A DNA stretch of 64,000 nucleotides from Leishmania donovani (taxonomy: Eukaryota; Euglenozoa; Kinetoplastea; Trypanosomatida; Trypanosomatidae). Made by a program: the position numbers and the translations under genes. Where the stretch lies: NCBI RefSeq assembly GCF_000227135.1, contig NC_018260.1:1219555-1283554 (forward strand), given 5' to 3'. Below, one piece after another: positions 33,712-45,259 of this stretch; the first letter of the stretch is position 1, and the number at the start of each line of letters is the position of its first letter. Below the pieces are notes generated by a model, which saw only the letters and a program-made list of their open reading frames with translations, ran no database searches and was not told the origin of the DNA.

Positions 33712-33991
33712 NNNNNNNNNNNNNNNNNNNNNNNNNNNNNNNNNNNNNNNNNNNNNNNNNNNNNNNNNNNNNNNNNNNNNNNNNNNNNNNNNNNNNNNNN
33801 NNNNNNNNNNNNNNNNNNNNNNNNNNNNNNNNNNNNNNNNNNNNNNNNNNNNNNNNNNNNNNNNNNNNNNNNNNNNNNNNNNNNNNNNNNNNNNNNNNNN
33901 NNNNNNNNNNNNNNNNNNNNNNNNNNNNNNNNNNNNNNNNNNNNNNNNNNNNNNNNNNNNNNNNNNNNNNNNNNNNNNNNNNNNNNNNNNN
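33712..33991. other. Assembly gap (280 N)
   Basis: A run of 280 undetermined bases. The right flank begins GCGCGCGCAGCG. Unlike the two earlier gaps, I see no duplicated sequence on its two sides, and the length differs from the 99-N placeholders. Confidence 0.95.
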
Positions 33992-34261
33992 GCGCGCGCA
34001 GCGCATACACGGGGGCCGTCTTCTTTTGTTGCCTCATGGAACCCCGCACCCTGCGTGGCGCGCGAAGATACATACAGGTATGTATATATACGCTTGCGGT
34101 CTTCTGTGGTCGTACGTGTGGTTCTCAACGTTTTTCCGCCTTTCTGCGGTTCTCTCCTTTTTTTTCGCTGTTTGGTGGAGCATGTAATCTTCTTCCACCC
34201 CCTTGCTGAAGACACCTCTAAATCCGTGTTCCTTCCGATTTGAGTAGTCGACCCTTTTCCG

Positions 34262-34462
34262 ATGCCAGAGGTGTTCAGGCTTTATCGCGTTGCCAGGGCA
34301 AGGACCGCCGCAAGCGCCAGTGCCTGCCTCGGAAACGATCGGTGTCCCCATCAAGGCAGTCTGCTCTTGCGGGAGGCAGAGGACCGGTTGCTAGCATTCA
34401 AAATTGCGAGGAGAATTATGTCCTCCATCGGTAGCGCAGCGGAAGCGGTGAGAACACGATGA
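34262..34462 (+). CDS. Doubtful small ORF (66 aa)
   Basis: An ATG-started frame of 66 codons with a plausible helical C-terminal half (AEDRLLAFKIARR). Third-position GC is only about 58 percent, well below the neighbouring genes. It has no family match that I recognise. A pyrimidine stretch and AG candidates lie just upstream (34150-34245). It may be chance, a gene relic, or a real short gene. Confidence 0.15.
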   Translation: MPEVFRLYRVARARTAASASACLGNDRCPHQGSLLLREAEDRLLAFKIARRIMSSIGSAAEAVRTR

Positions 34463-35805
34463 TAACGCCCGGAGACGCTTCATTGGGTGCTGCTTTGTCA
34501 TTACCGTTGCAAATTGTTTCACATTCCTCTCACCTCGCTGGTTTACCGGCTGTGGCTGGGCTCGGTGGGCGGGTGGGCTCGAAGCAGCAGCGCCAAACAA
34601 GAAAAAGTTAGCTGAGCAAGAGCCGGATAATGGAAATGTGCGCGCGCACGCCGGCGAGAGCGAGTTGCTAGACAACGCACAACCAGCAGGGGGTGCACGT
34701 TTTTTCTGCCCCCCCCCCCCCAGTTCTCTACACTTAGCTGAAGGAGGACTTAAGGGAAAACCCGCATTGCGCATCCCCGCCGCTGGAGGCCGATCGGATC
34801 GGGAAGTCAAGCCGAGACAATGGCACCGTGCATTTTTTTTCAGCGATGGCGGCTGCGCTTCGTACACGCGCGCAAGCGAGAGGGCAGGCAAGCACGTTTT
34901 GTTCATGTTTGCGTTTGCTGCTCCCGGCGCAGACATCCGCTGGGGCACAGTAGACACTCGCACAGAACGGGCTCTCGCAGCAGAGACACCGCATAGCTTG
35001 TGCGCACAATATGTACCCCCTTTCAGCTTCACAGGCTCAAAGGACAAGGTGGCGATGCTCATGGCACGTTGGCTTTCTACCCGCCTCTCGCCATTTTACA
35101 TGTCTTCAGTCACGTCTCTCTCTATCCTCGCATCTTCTCTTCTTTCCCGCCGCCTTATTTACTTGCGGTGGCTTTGTTCTTGCTTTTTTTTTTTGCAGTG
35201 ACAGTGCTTGGCTCCATCCAGGTTTCTCCCTGCCGCATTCGTGCTCACGGCTCCCTATCCTCCCTCCTGCTCACCACACACCTTTTTCTTTCTTTCACCG
35301 TTCGGGCACCCGAACCCTTTTTCCATTCTCCCCTCTCACTTCCATCGTTCTATCACCCCCCACCGCACTCCATCCCACCCCTCGCGCCCAAGCTCAGATT
35401 TTTTACTTTGCGTGCCGAGGCCGCATCCGGTGGTGTAGAAGAAGCGCCTCAAGGACAGGCAAGAGAAGGGGTGGTCCGGCTTTCTCTCTGCGCGTAGCTT
35501 TCCTCATCAGATACCCCTTCAAGTTTCGCTTCGTTTTTCTGTTTGTCTTTTTCGCGTACATCTTTCTTTCACACCCACTGAGTGGCCATATACTCCCCCC
35601 CTCTCTCTCTGCTACGGAGGCTCTCTTCACCTCTGCACAAACCTTTATTGTTATCTTTTCTTGCTCCAGTTGGCTTTTCGGGTTGGCTGGCCCTCTTGAT
35701 TCCCTCACGCAACCCCCACTATTTCTTCATTGCGTTCGATTTTGATTAGCTCACTGTTGCCGTTCTTCTCTGTCTGTCGTGCACTAAAACAGTGACGCAG
35801 GGTCG

Positions 35806-35844
35806 CCGTTTTTCTCTCTCACACACACACTCACATACTTACAG
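35806..35844 (+). promoter_or_regulatory. Candidate trans-splice acceptor for the 1593-aa gene
   Basis: A TTTTTCTCTCTCACACACAC tract is followed by CATACTTACAG, with AG at 35843-35844. The 5' UTR would be about 133 bases. Other AGs at about 35873 and 35969 are possible alternatives. Confidence 0.4.
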
Positions 35845-35977
35845 GACTGCCCAAACTTGTGTCATTTGTGGCAGTCGCTCGCTGCACGGCGCCGCACCAC
35901 TATCGCGCCCCTCCCTCAGTTTTCGTTTCCCGCTCGTTTTCCCGGCATCTCGTCACCCGAACACTTAGCGGTTCACC

Positions 35978-38900
35978 ATGCCCTCCTGGACTGCAACGAA
36001 GCCAGCTCCAAACCGGCCGGTAGGGCAGGAGACGCAGGCGCCTGGCGCGACGAAGCCTGCTGGCGCTCCGTCAGCACCGGAGGCTAGAACGATCTCCGCA
36101 AACGGCAACGCTTTCGTCTCCGCTGCTCCAGCCAATGCTGGCGCCAAGCCAGTCATCGGCTACCGTGCTTTCCCTCAGAGCGGTGGCGTCAGGGGGCCTG
36201 CAGTCAACATCATACCTGGTCCGCGGCCCCCGCAGCTGCAGCAGCCAAAGGGCAACTCCATGATGATCGGCAGCGGCTACGGCAACTCGATGTACCGCCC
36301 CAGCAACATGAGAGGCTATGCCAGCATGTGCGACTTCGGCGGCATGAGCTCTACGCAGCCCGGTGGCTTCATGTACGGCAATCAGAACTTTATGGCCAGC
36401 GGCTTCGGCTCCCTGCGTGGGGGCCAGGACGACATGGGTAGCTACGGCTCTATGGGTGGCGGCGTTTCGATGTACGGTGGGATGGGCTGCAAATCGATGG
36501 CCTCCTCGTACGGCATGAGTGGTTCGATGGGCTGGATGTACGGCATGGGCGGCAACCCGATGGTCTCCCTATACGGCATGGACGGTCCGGTGGGCTTCAT
36601 GTATGGCATGGGGTGCCCCACGGGTTCGATGTACGGCATGGGCGGCACGGGCTACATGATGCCACGCTCCATGAGCTTCTCCTCCTACGGTGGCAGAAAC
36701 ATATGCGGCTCGATAGGCGGCAGCTCGCTCATGAAGATTGGCGGCAACGCTTACAGAATTGGCGGCATGTGGGGTGCGGAGTCGGGCTCCCAGGTGCGTC
36801 GGCATCCCGACTGCGACATGCCGACCGTGGCAAAGGCTCTGCAGGACGACGGCGAGACGCGCAGGTGCCTGGCTCTCACTACCGCAACAAATCAGACGGA
36901 TACGGACAACCAGCTGCACGTGAAGGGTGCTGCTGCTGCCGCGGCCAACGGCGCCAAGGCCGCGGAGGAGGACAAGGAGGTGGCGAGCGAAGACACGTCG
37001 AAGTCGAAGGGGGACGACCACGCGGACGAGAGGGCGAAGCAGGAGATCAAGTCGCGGGCGGCGTCCTCGCCGCCGGCCGTCGACGGCGAAGTCTCCGCCG
37101 CAAACGCCAACGAGGACAAGGGTGGGATCACGCTCAGCAACGGTATCGATGGCATCGTTATAGTCGAGAACGCCAAGAGCACAACGTTAGCGGTGGAGAG
37201 GGAGGAAGCGGGTCACAAGGTGTCACTGAAAATGGCGACTGGCGAGCCAGCGGAATGCAAGGTGAGCGAGGTGATGGAGGGCGCCGACGCGGACATGAGC
37301 AAATCCGCCGTGCTGAACACCGTTTCGACACACCTGCTCAGCGGCCACAATGTCGCCTTGATCGCCGTTGACAGAGGAGAGAAAATGTCGGCAGCCGTGG
37401 AGAATGCCATCTTCACATTCTACGCGGGATCACTTGGGAAGCTGGTGGGAGACCACAAGTGGAAGGCGACCTTCTCCGCGTCAGCGATCTCGGGTGCGAC
37501 CAACTACCGAGACTTGCAAGACGACGCGGCGCCGGCGGCCCCGCCGAAGGTCATCGCGTTCGGCTCAAACTCCATCTGCGGCGCCTGCATCATGGACCTC
37601 AAGAAGGTGACATTGAAGGACGCGGAGACGGTAGCAGTGCACGTGAAGGGTGTTCTGGGGAAAAATACGCACCCGCAGGAGATTCTGTTCATGCAAGCCA
37701 TCTTGCGCATCCACACGGAGAAGGACTTGTTCATCTGCTCCATGAACGCCTACGTCGTGCGCGACACCGAGACGGCGGAGGCCTTGGCGATCCTCGACGA
37801 CCGCCGCGTGCCAGTTCCAGTGCTGCGCCCCGCCATCGGCGGGCCGACGCGCACAACCGCCGTCCTGTTCCTCTCCGGCGCTGCCCCGGCGGCGGCGGAG
37901 GCAGAAGCGTTGCGCCTCATGGGCACCCTCTGCACTAAGGAGAGCTCGCCGCCTCGCAGCGGTAATGTGCAGCGCTTCATCGAGTACGCGGACGAGCAGA
38001 TCAGGAAGATCGGGGACGTGGCGAATCTCAGCAGCGCTGAGAAGGACCGCTGCGCGTACATGGTGGAGAAGATGCGGACAATGGCGAGCGATGCAAGGGA
38101 GCTGATCGGCAACATGGAGATGGAGCCAAACGTGTACCCTATTCATAGCAAGAGCGACGCCCCCAGCGTGGCCGCGCTGGCAGCAGCTGACAAGGAGAGC
38201 AATGCCAAAGAGGCCGCTGCGGTGACCGAAGCCACCAAGGCGGGCGACATCGCCGCGAACGGGAAGCCGACGCTGGCGGCCGTCCCCAACTGCAAGGTGC
38301 AGACTGCGGAGAAGCAGGCACCGCAGTCGAAGACGGACGCGGCGACACCGGCGGCACCAGCGAACCCCTTCAGCTCCATCCACCGTCTAGCGTACCTGCA
38401 AGACGCCATGACGCCGTCTATCGGCAAGATGGCGCAGGTGGTCGTGAACGGCGAGATAAAAGTGTATGACGTGGACGAGTGCATTGAAAGCCCTGCCGGC
38501 GCCAATGTGCACGCGGTGGAGGAGTCCAACGAGCTGAGGCGCATGGCGGCCTTGTTAGCCGCTGGCTTCAATGTCGCCCTGCTCGGCGCGGAGTTCACGG
38601 AGCCGACGCGACCGAATGCGCAGATGACGTGGCAGTCCGTGAGACTCTTGCTCACGTTGGTGCTCAAGTCTGCCGAGCCGGAGACGGCGACGGAGGCGAC
38701 GCTGCACATGTCCGTGGTGCACGAGCACGAGGTCCTGGCGGACCTGGGCTCCGGCGACACAACACCGCATCCCCTGGTGGTGGCCATGTCGCCCCTCTTT
38801 GGGCCCGTGGTGCACGGCAGCGCCGGCGTAAAGGCCAGCACGCCGGAGGAGTTGGAGGAGGTGATGAGCAAGGCACTCGCCAACGCCCAGCCGGCGCTGA

Positions 38901-40759
38901 AGGATGGCGCCATGATTGTGATGACGGCGGTGGTGCGGCAGAACCGCCACGACGATGTGATGGTGGCCTCCGTCTTCGCCGTCTCGGCGGCGGACCTGCG
39001 CCCGTACACGAGCGTTCTTGAGCACAACCCGAGTTATTCCCGAACTCTCTTTTCCTGCGCCCTCGGTGGCCCGTCGTCCACTGGCGTTCTCATCACAGCA
39101 TCCCGAAAAATGGATTTGTCGGAGCTGGCGAACGCGTTCAGCATGCAGTGCAGCGTGGCTCACGTTGGAGTACCGGCCTCGCGCCGCGGGAGCGTGAGGG
39201 AGCTCATCCAGTATGCACGCGGCTCGCTGGAGCGGCAAAAGAAGAAAGTGGCCGCGGCGACGGAGCCAGCAGAGAGGGAGGCGGCGGAGAAGAGTTTACG
39301 TCGCCTCTCGGAGAGCCTGCGCGACCACGAGGAGCTGTTGGCAAACCCGAAGACCGCTGAGGCCAAAGCCTACCCACCCGAGCCTGTTGCAGCAGGTGCG
39401 TTGTCGCCGACGGCAAGGGAGCGCCCGGGCCGGGCGGCGACACCGCCGGATTTGCCGCAGTTTCAGGAGCGTGCCGCCGAACCCCAGCATGAGGAGACAC
39501 AAAAGGGCACCACGAGGGTGACCCCAGATACGGAACCAGCACCGCAGCCACAGGAGGCCAAGCCCGAGAAGGCACAGTCGCTGCAAGCGCAACAGACGGA
39601 GGAGCCGAAACCGCAGGAGGAAGAGTCGCGGAAGCTGAAGCCCGCCAAGGAGCAGCGGACGGTACGGCAAGAGAACACATCCGAGGAGAAGCCGCAGGAA
39701 GTCGTGCAGGAAGACAACACGCAAGCGGTGCAGATCCTGGCCGTCATCACGGAGGACATCGGCAGTAGCTTGCCGGTGAAAGAGGGCTGGTCGGTAGAGG
39801 GGAGCGACGAGCAGCTCGTCGTCACGGATGTCCAGGGGCCGCACAGCTTCCTGGTGGACGAGGTGGTAGTTCGGCAGAACCGCGGCTCGCCCATCGACTC
39901 AAAAGTGCTCGAGGAGCTGCGCCACCGGTTCCTGCAGGGCAACAATGTAGCCCTCCTCACCACCGAGGCGCGCGGCTCTGTGGCGAGCCTGGAGATGGTG
40001 GACCGCACGGTGCGCCGCATTCTGGACAAGATGCCGCCGTCCAACTCGCTCTTTATGTCGCTCTGTGCACTGAAGGAGAAGGAGAACATCGTACTCGACA
40101 CGCTCACCGACGGGGGCGAGTTCCACACTGCTGAACTAAACGTGTCGCCCCTGTTCGGCCCGTCGGTGGCCGGCGCCAACTTCGTAAAGGTTAGCATGGT
40201 GGAACAGTTCTCAAAGCTGATGGGCGGTGGCCTTCGCAAGTGCGGTGAGAGTCGGGCGTGTGTCCTACTACAGCTCGTGCAGGTGGAGATTAAGGAGGAG
40301 CAGCAGGACGCCAACGTGTCTTCGCTTCTCGCCCTCATGTGCCCCAGCGACACCTCCATCTACCGCCATGCGCTGGACCAGCCAGTCAAGGAGCGCGGGC
40401 TGCTCTCCCTGGTCTTCAGCGGTTCTTGTTACACGGTCTTCGCCGCCGGCCTGACGAAGCAGCCGGTCGACGAGGGCTGCCTGATTTTCCTGCGCCTCGC
40501 GCAGGCCTTCAAGGACTCGGTGCGCGACTTCAAGCCACGCGGTGGCAGTGTGAAGTGCTTCATTGAGCACACTCACAGAGCTGTCGCGCATATGCAGCAG
40601 AACTGTCAGCGCGCCACCTCCGACGAGGACAAGGCGAAGATGCAGGCATGCATCGACGCGGTGAAGTTTATACTGGAGCAGTCCGAGGCCTACCTGGCGG
40701 ACCCCGTTAACAAGATGCCACCGAGCTTCCCCGACGTGCGCGAGCGCCGTAAGCGCTAG
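35978..40759 (+). CDS. Gly/Met/Tyr-rich protein with three kinesin-motor-like repeats (1593 aa)
   Basis: Starts at CACCATGCCC, right after a pyrimidine-rich leader. Residues 94-264 are Gly/Met/Ser/Tyr-rich with a recurring MYGMGG unit. An acidic, Lys/Glu-rich linker follows to about 385. Three repeats lie at about 385-721, 805-1136 and 1251-1593, joined by low-complexity linkers; the one before repeat 3 is Glu/Gln/Lys/Pro-rich. Repeat 2 is typical: YDVDE, then AAGFNVALLG, then MSPLFGPVVHG, then LFSCALGGPSST, then RRGSVRELI and a charged helical tail. Repeat 3 keeps FLVDEVV, QGNNVALL and SPLFGPSV. Repeat 1 has lost the LFG block and the DEV motif is weak. None has a P-loop or switch motifs. 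It is closest in layout to the 1939-aa gene downstream and probably arose by tandem duplication. Its 3' UTR probably contains a SIDER2 copy. Function unknown; structural role inferred. Confidence 0.92.
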   Translation: MPSWTATKPAPNRPVGQETQAPGATKPAGAPSAPEARTISANGNAFVSAAPANAGAKPVIGYRAFPQSGGVRGPAVNIIPGPRPPQLQQPKGNSMMIGSGYGNSMYRPSNMRGYASMCDFGGMSSTQPGGFMYGNQNFMASGFGSLRGGQDDMGSYGSMGGGVSMYGGMGCKSMASSYGMSGSMGWMYGMGGNPMVSLYGMDGPVGFMYGMGCPTGSMYGMGGTGYMMPRSMSFSSYGGRNICGSIGGSSLMKIGGNAYRIGGMWGAESGSQVRRHPDCDMPTVAKALQDDGETRRCLALTTATNQTDTDNQLHVKGAAAAAANGAKAAEEDKEVASEDTSKSKGDDHADERAKQEIKSRAASSPPAVDGEVSAANANEDKGGITLSNGIDGIVIVENAKSTTLAVEREEAGHKVSLKMATGEPAECKVSEVMEGADADMSKSAVLNTVSTHLLSGHNVALIAVDRGEKMSAAVENAIFTFYAGSLGKLVGDHKWKATFSASAISGATNYRDLQDDAAPAAPPKVIAFGSNSICGACIMDLKKVTLKDAETVAVHVKGVLGKNTHPQEILFMQAILRIHTEKDLFICSMNAYVVRDTETAEALAILDDRRVPVPVLRPAIGGPTRTTAVLFLSGAAPAAAEAEALRLMGTLCTKESSPPRSGNVQRFIEYADEQIRKIGDVANLSSAEKDRCAYMVEKMRTMASDARELIGNMEMEPNVYPIHSKSDAPSVAALAAADKESNAKEAAAVTEATKAGDIAANGKPTLAAVPNCKVQTAEKQAPQSKTDAATPAAPANPFSSIHRLAYLQDAMTPSIGKMAQVVVNGEIKVYDVDECIESPAGANVHAVEESNELRRMAALLAAGFNVALLGAEFTEPTRPNAQMTWQSVRLLLTLVLKSAEPETATEATLHMSVVHEHEVLADLGSGDTTPHPLVVAMSPLFGPVVHGSAGVKASTPEELEEVMSKALANAQPALKDGAMIVMTAVVRQNRHDDVMVASVFAVSAADLRPYTSVLEHNPSYSRTLFSCALGGPSSTGVLITASRKMDLSELANAFSMQCSVAHVGVPASRRGSVRELIQYARGSLERQKKKVAAATEPAEREAAEKSLRRLSESLRDHEELLANPKTAEAKAYPPEPVAAGALSPTARERPGRAATPPDLPQFQERAAEPQHEETQKGTTRVTPDTEPAPQPQEAKPEKAQSLQAQQTEEPKPQEEESRKLKPAKEQRTVRQENTSEEKPQEVVQEDNTQAVQILAVITEDIGSSLPVKEGWSVEGSDEQLVVTDVQGPHSFLVDEVVVRQNRGSPIDSKVLEELRHRFLQGNNVALLTTEARGSVASLEMVDRTVRRILDKMPPSNSLFMSLCALKEKENIVLDTLTDGGEFHTAELNVSPLFGPSVAGANFVKVSMVEQFSKLMGGGLRKCGESRACVLLQLVQVEIKEEQQDANVSSLLALMCPSDTSIYRHALDQPVKERGLLSLVFSGSCYTVFAAGLTKQPVDEGCLIFLRLAQAFKDSVRDFKPRGGSVKCFIEHTHRAVAHMQQNCQRATSDEDKAKMQACIDAVKFILEQSEAYLADPVNKMPPSFPDVRERRKR
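36256..36770 (+). repeat. Region coding MYGMGG-type repeats
   Basis: DNA coding residues 94-264 of the 1593-aa protein. Units of roughly 10-14 codons share the core TACGGCATGGGCGGC or a variant, so the DNA itself is imperfectly repeated, most clearly at 36470-36665. Confidence 0.8.
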
Positions 40760-43121
40760 GGCACTTTCGTCGGCCTGTGCCGGCTTTGCGTCTGCCCGTG
40801 AATGTGTTGCCGAGCGCTGATTTATGTTTGTCCTATCGCGTGTGCTTGTCTTGTTCTGCTTGGCGCAAGTCATCCTCCGGCCTTGATGCCAGTCGTCCAT
40901 GCGGCCGTTCCCTCTTCCTCGTTGTTGGAGAGATTTGGACGCTCTCTCGTCCACGTCTCTGTGTGCCGTTTTTTGTTGCTGCTCCTCTTCCTTCACGCAT
41001 GGGCTCTTCCGTCTATTTCTTGCTTTTTCCGTCTTTGGTTTTCGCGTGCATGTCTGCACGCGCACACCGAGGGGCCGGCTGTGTTTCTCGTTTCACGGAG
41101 CTGTGCACCTGTGATGCCGCCTGCCGCTATTCTGGATTTTCGACGACGGGGAAGAAGGAGAAAAGGGTGCCACGGCGAAAGGGACAGGAAGATGATGGAG
41201 ATGCCTTCTCTACCTTTCGCCTTTTTATCCATGGCCACAGGTGGTGGCGGAGGGGACGGAAAACCATGCGTGCGCGATGTCGTGATGGACAGGAAATGGA
41301 ACGTAGGTGGTGCAGCGCGAGGGCTGCTCGTTTTTCTTTGTTTGAGGGCGTAAGGAGAGAGCGGGGAGAGTGTATTGGGAGGGGAAAGGGAGGACAAGTT
41401 TTCCCCCATCTCTCCTCACCTTTCTTTTCCCTGCACGCCCCGCCCAACACCCACACTGCTGAAGCCCCGGACCAGCTTCATTGGCATTTCTCTCTCTTTC
41501 CTCTCTTGTGTAGTTTGTGAGTGCACCAAAGACCTTGTAGCGGCTTGCTGCGTGGATACGCACATGTCACCGTCTTCGCCATCTCCCTTTCCGTATCGTG
41601 CCGCTCGCTGCCCCCCCCCCCCCCATTGTCTTCCCCCTGCAACACTCCTCCTGCTCTCCTCTTCCCGCATCGGCGCGTGTGTTTCCTTCTCTCGCTTTCC
41701 TAGGCACTGCGTTCTAGCATGTGCCTTGCTCATTGTCGTCTGAAACCTGCACTGCAGGATAGGGACTGAGGGACTAGAAACAAGATGAAAGAGGGAGGGA
41801 GGAGGGGTGCCGTCTCGTACCCTGCTTCCTTGTTCGTCTCATGGAGTGTGAGGTGCTGCCATCAGCGTAGTGGATCTGTTTGCCTTTTGTTTCTTTGCTG
41901 TGGTTGCCGTTACTTGCGTCACCGTGACATTCACGTATGTGGTGAAGGGTACGTTTCTGCGTGCGTGCGAGTACATGTATGCGCATGCCGTGCACCACTT
42001 TCTTAAGTGCTTACATATATATATAGAGAGAGAGAGATGGCGTAATCATCTTGTGTATCGTTTTCTTCTTTTCGTATCCGCGTGTCAGTGTTGGGTCTCT
42101 GGCTCTGTGTCTGCGTATTTCTTCTTTGCATCTTTTTGGGTATGTTGTTTCTCCTTTATCTCTTTTTTTTTGTGTGTGTGTCTTTTTTTTTGCCGGTGCT
42201 TCTGTCCTGCCCCCTCCCTCCCCGCCGCATCTCCATGATGGCTGCTCTTCATGTGTTCGTTGTTCTCCCATCCCTTGCTTTGCGGTTTGTCCGCTTCTCC
42301 TGCTCGTCCTTGTCTTATTGTCCCTCTGCCCATGTTTTTGGGCACGCGCGTGTGCGTGGGTGGCATGACGCCGCGGCGATGCAATACAACAACAGCTTGT
42401 CAAACAAAGAAAACAAGAGAGAAAAAGCTGCACAACAAAAAATTCTAATAAAACGAGAGAGAAGTGACACTGGATGTGGGGACTGGAAATGGATCCTCTC
42501 CGCGTGGGCGAAGCAGGCCAGGGATGCGCCTTCGATCTCGAAAAAAAAAAAAGAAATGAGAAGTAACACAGAGTCAGCGTGTGCATGTGTGTGAACGTCA
42601 GATGCATGGAGATGGTGCTGGTTGGAGGGGGAAGCAGGAGGCGAGTGGCGGGCATTGACACATTTTCCTGTATAGCACAAACTCCTTTCCTCTCTTCAGC
42701 GCCTTCTCAGTCTCTTCAAGCGCCCGTTTTTTTTTTGTCCCGGGCGTTGAGGGTATCGCGCACCGATGCCGCCTCTTGTTTCTTTCCCTTCTTGAGTTCT
42801 TGTCCCGCATTCAGTACCGCTATTCCCTGCGCGATCGTCGCCGCCTTCCTCAAAGTACCAAACTTTTCTCCGCCTCTACCCTTACTCTGGTGAGATCGAC
42901 GACGGTGAGAAAGGGCTGACGATACAGTAGCGCGAATCACGGGTGGCTGACACCTCCATCGTTCTTTTTTTTGCGTCTTTCTGTCGATTTTGTTACAACG
43001 GAAAACATGCGCACAAGCCATGTGTCACCTCCTTCCCTCTTGCTGTGCATGTGTATCTCTACGTTCGTGCGCGTGACTCTTTCTGTGCTGGTTTATCATT
43101 ATTAATATCCTCCCATGCCGC

Positions 43122-43692
43122 CCCTGATGACGGGAGACACCTCAGCCTGGTATCTGATGGCCGAGAACCCCACTCTCTGTGAGTGGAAGTCAGGCAGCCC
43201 GCCCTATCCCTGCTGATACCGCAACACCTCTGGTGGTGCCAAGGCCATGCACCTACGACGTAGGGTGGCCGGAGCAATCTATGACTGCTGATGTCGGCGG
43301 CCAGGCCCTGGATGACGCTGCGGCGGAGCCACCTGCTATAGTGAACGCCTCTGTGCCATCAAAATGATGCGCAGAGTGTCCTTGTGACTCGAACATACCC
43401 CGCCCGGCCCTCTCAATGCCCACTGGTGGTAGGCAGCCTGCGTGCTACCCCGATGGGGAGGCATCATGCCGCGACGGGCATGATGGCGAAGCGGCTGCGA
43501 GGCGATCTGCGAAGTGGCGGATTGGTAGATTTTGATCCAAGGACATTGCTCTGACGGTTGAGTCGGCGCATTGTTGTAACACGCGTCTTCCGCTGCTGCG
43601 CACCACGTGATGTGGGGCCTTGCGACAGGCCGGTGTGGAGTGAGGTTCAGATCATGTCCTATGGCAGAGAATGGTCACGGTGAAAGGAAAAG
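43122..43692 (+). mobile_element. SIDER2-type short retroposon, copy 2
   Basis: Starts with CCCTGATGACGGGAGACACC followed by TGGTATCT, the retroposon 5' signature. It ends near CCTATGGCAGAGAATGG plus an A/G-rich tail. About 571 bp. It aligns along its length with the copy at 6513 but is diverged, so the two are old insertions and not a recent duplication. It lies in sense orientation about 2.4 kb after the stop of the 1593-aa gene, probably inside that 3' UTR. Elements of this family in 3' UTRs have been linked to faster mRNA decay in Leishmania, so it could lower or stage-regulate that transcript. Confidence 0.9.
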
Positions 43693-44755
43693 ATTCTTCT
43701 CTATTTTTTGTTCTCTTTTGCCACGTCTCTACTCGGTGTGTGTGCGTGTTTTGGCCATACCTGTCCCCCCTCTCCGTCCTCCTCTCTCTGTCCGTGTGTG
43801 CACACGGCACTACTACGTGTTTTACGTTGCTTTACGGTTTGCGTGTTTACTTATCACGTATGTGCGTCTCTTTTCAGCACCAGCCTTTTGCTCTCCCCGT
43901 TTTTCCCCCTCTCTTTTTAGTCCTCATCACCTCCCCTCTCCATTACTTTGCCTGTGCCCCTTTGCCTGGTTGTGTCAGGTGATGTGCCTTTCGCGACTAT
44001 GGTGGACTGCGGTGCGGCTGGAAGTATGAGAGGTCGTGCTTCTCTCACCTTTTCGTTTGTGATGTCTCTTTCTTGCTAACGTATTCCCCCCTGCTTGCTT
44101 GTCGGTGCACTCGCCCTCGCTCACACGTATACGCATATTTGACAGCTGCCGTGTCTCTCCCCCTCTCTGTCCCTTCTCAGCGTGTTCATTTTTGCTCTGT
44201 TGACGTGGCTATACGACGCTTCAGAGGCCTCTCCGCCTCTCCGTCCTCCCCCTATCTCTGTGTGTGCGCGCGTGCGTGTGCGCGTGTGTGTGGTCTCTTG
44301 TTTTTGTGTCTCTGCTTTTTTCTTATCGCGTTTCAGCTGCAAGCATGCCTGCGGCGCGGCTGGCGCTTTTATTCGCCTCCCTATGTGAGTTGTTGCTCTC
44401 TCTCCTTGTCTTTCCTGTGGAAGAGCATCACCCGTACCAGACATCGACAGCGATGCAAGGAAGAGTGTAGCTACCGACGCACAACTTGCCAATATGATGG
44501 CTCGCGATCCTCTCTGCGCGCGGAGAGGATCCGCACGAGACGAGCAAGGAGATGGAGAGGATGGGCAGAATACCTCCTGTAGGGCTGTGCTTTCGCGCTG
44601 GGGCAAGAACGCAGGTGTGAGGAGAGATGGAGCGTGGTAAGAAGGCCTTTGCGTGTCCGTTTCTCTTTGTGCCTTTTGCCCTCTGTCTTTGCCTTCTCCT
44701 CTTCCTCAGTGCCGTGACTGCTCCTCTGCTCGGCACCCTCCACTAGCGGGGCTTG

Positions 44756-44781
44756 CACACACACACACACACACACACACA
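44756..44781. repeat. AC microsatellite
   Basis: Thirteen AC/CA units in a row, about 800 bases upstream of the 1939-aa gene. Confidence 0.95.
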
Positions 44782-45180
44782 GCACAGCACAGGCTCAGCT
44801 ATGCCGCGTAGAGAGGGCGCTTTCGCTGCCTTTTCCACATGAACAACAATAAAAAAGGAATGCAGCCCCGTTGCAGCGAAGCGGCCGGATGGCTGAGTAT
44901 TCTCTCGCTCTTGCTCTCGTGTTTTTCTCGTGCACACCGCGCATTCGCACTCGCAGAGATATGACGCGTCCACGACGGGTGCGCGATGGCTCACCTCCTT
45001 CCACCCCATCCCCCTACCGGTTCTCCTTTTCACTCTCTCTCTCTGTCTGTCTTGCTGCGCCGACACCTATCGGCACGTCGTTGTGTGTCTTCGGCTCGTC
45101 TGTGCTGCTCGTGCTTCTCTCTCCCCTCGTGCACTGCACGTCTCTACATCTCCCACGCATGGCGTAGAGCTTTTGCTGGC

Positions 45181-45259
45181 TTTTCTTTGCCTCGTTCTCT
45201 TTTCCGCGCACGCGCATCTCTCTTCCTCCCTCCTTCCTTCTTCGTTATTCTTCGCTGAG
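45181..45259 (+). promoter_or_regulatory. Candidate trans-splice acceptor for the 1939-aa gene
   Basis: A strong pyrimidine tract (CTCTCTTCCTCCCTCCTTCC and flanks) is followed by the first AG at 45258-45259. The predicted 5' UTR is about 324 bases. Confidence 0.45.

Larger units (their letters stand above)
32961..35977 (+). other. 3.0-kb spacer with an assembly gap
   Basis: Holds the 3' UTR of the upstream gene, a 280-N gap, and a pyrimidine-rich leader for the next gene (35.06-35.97 kb). A GC-richer patch at 34.2-35.0 kb includes a 66-codon ATG frame, listed separately as doubtful. No other gene is visible, but one could be partly hidden in the gap. Confidence 0.65.

Noticed and set aside
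36892..37182. Active kinesin motor or other ATPase in the cluster
   Set aside because: No GxxxxGK[ST] P-loop followed by fitting motifs was found in any of the 13 repeats.
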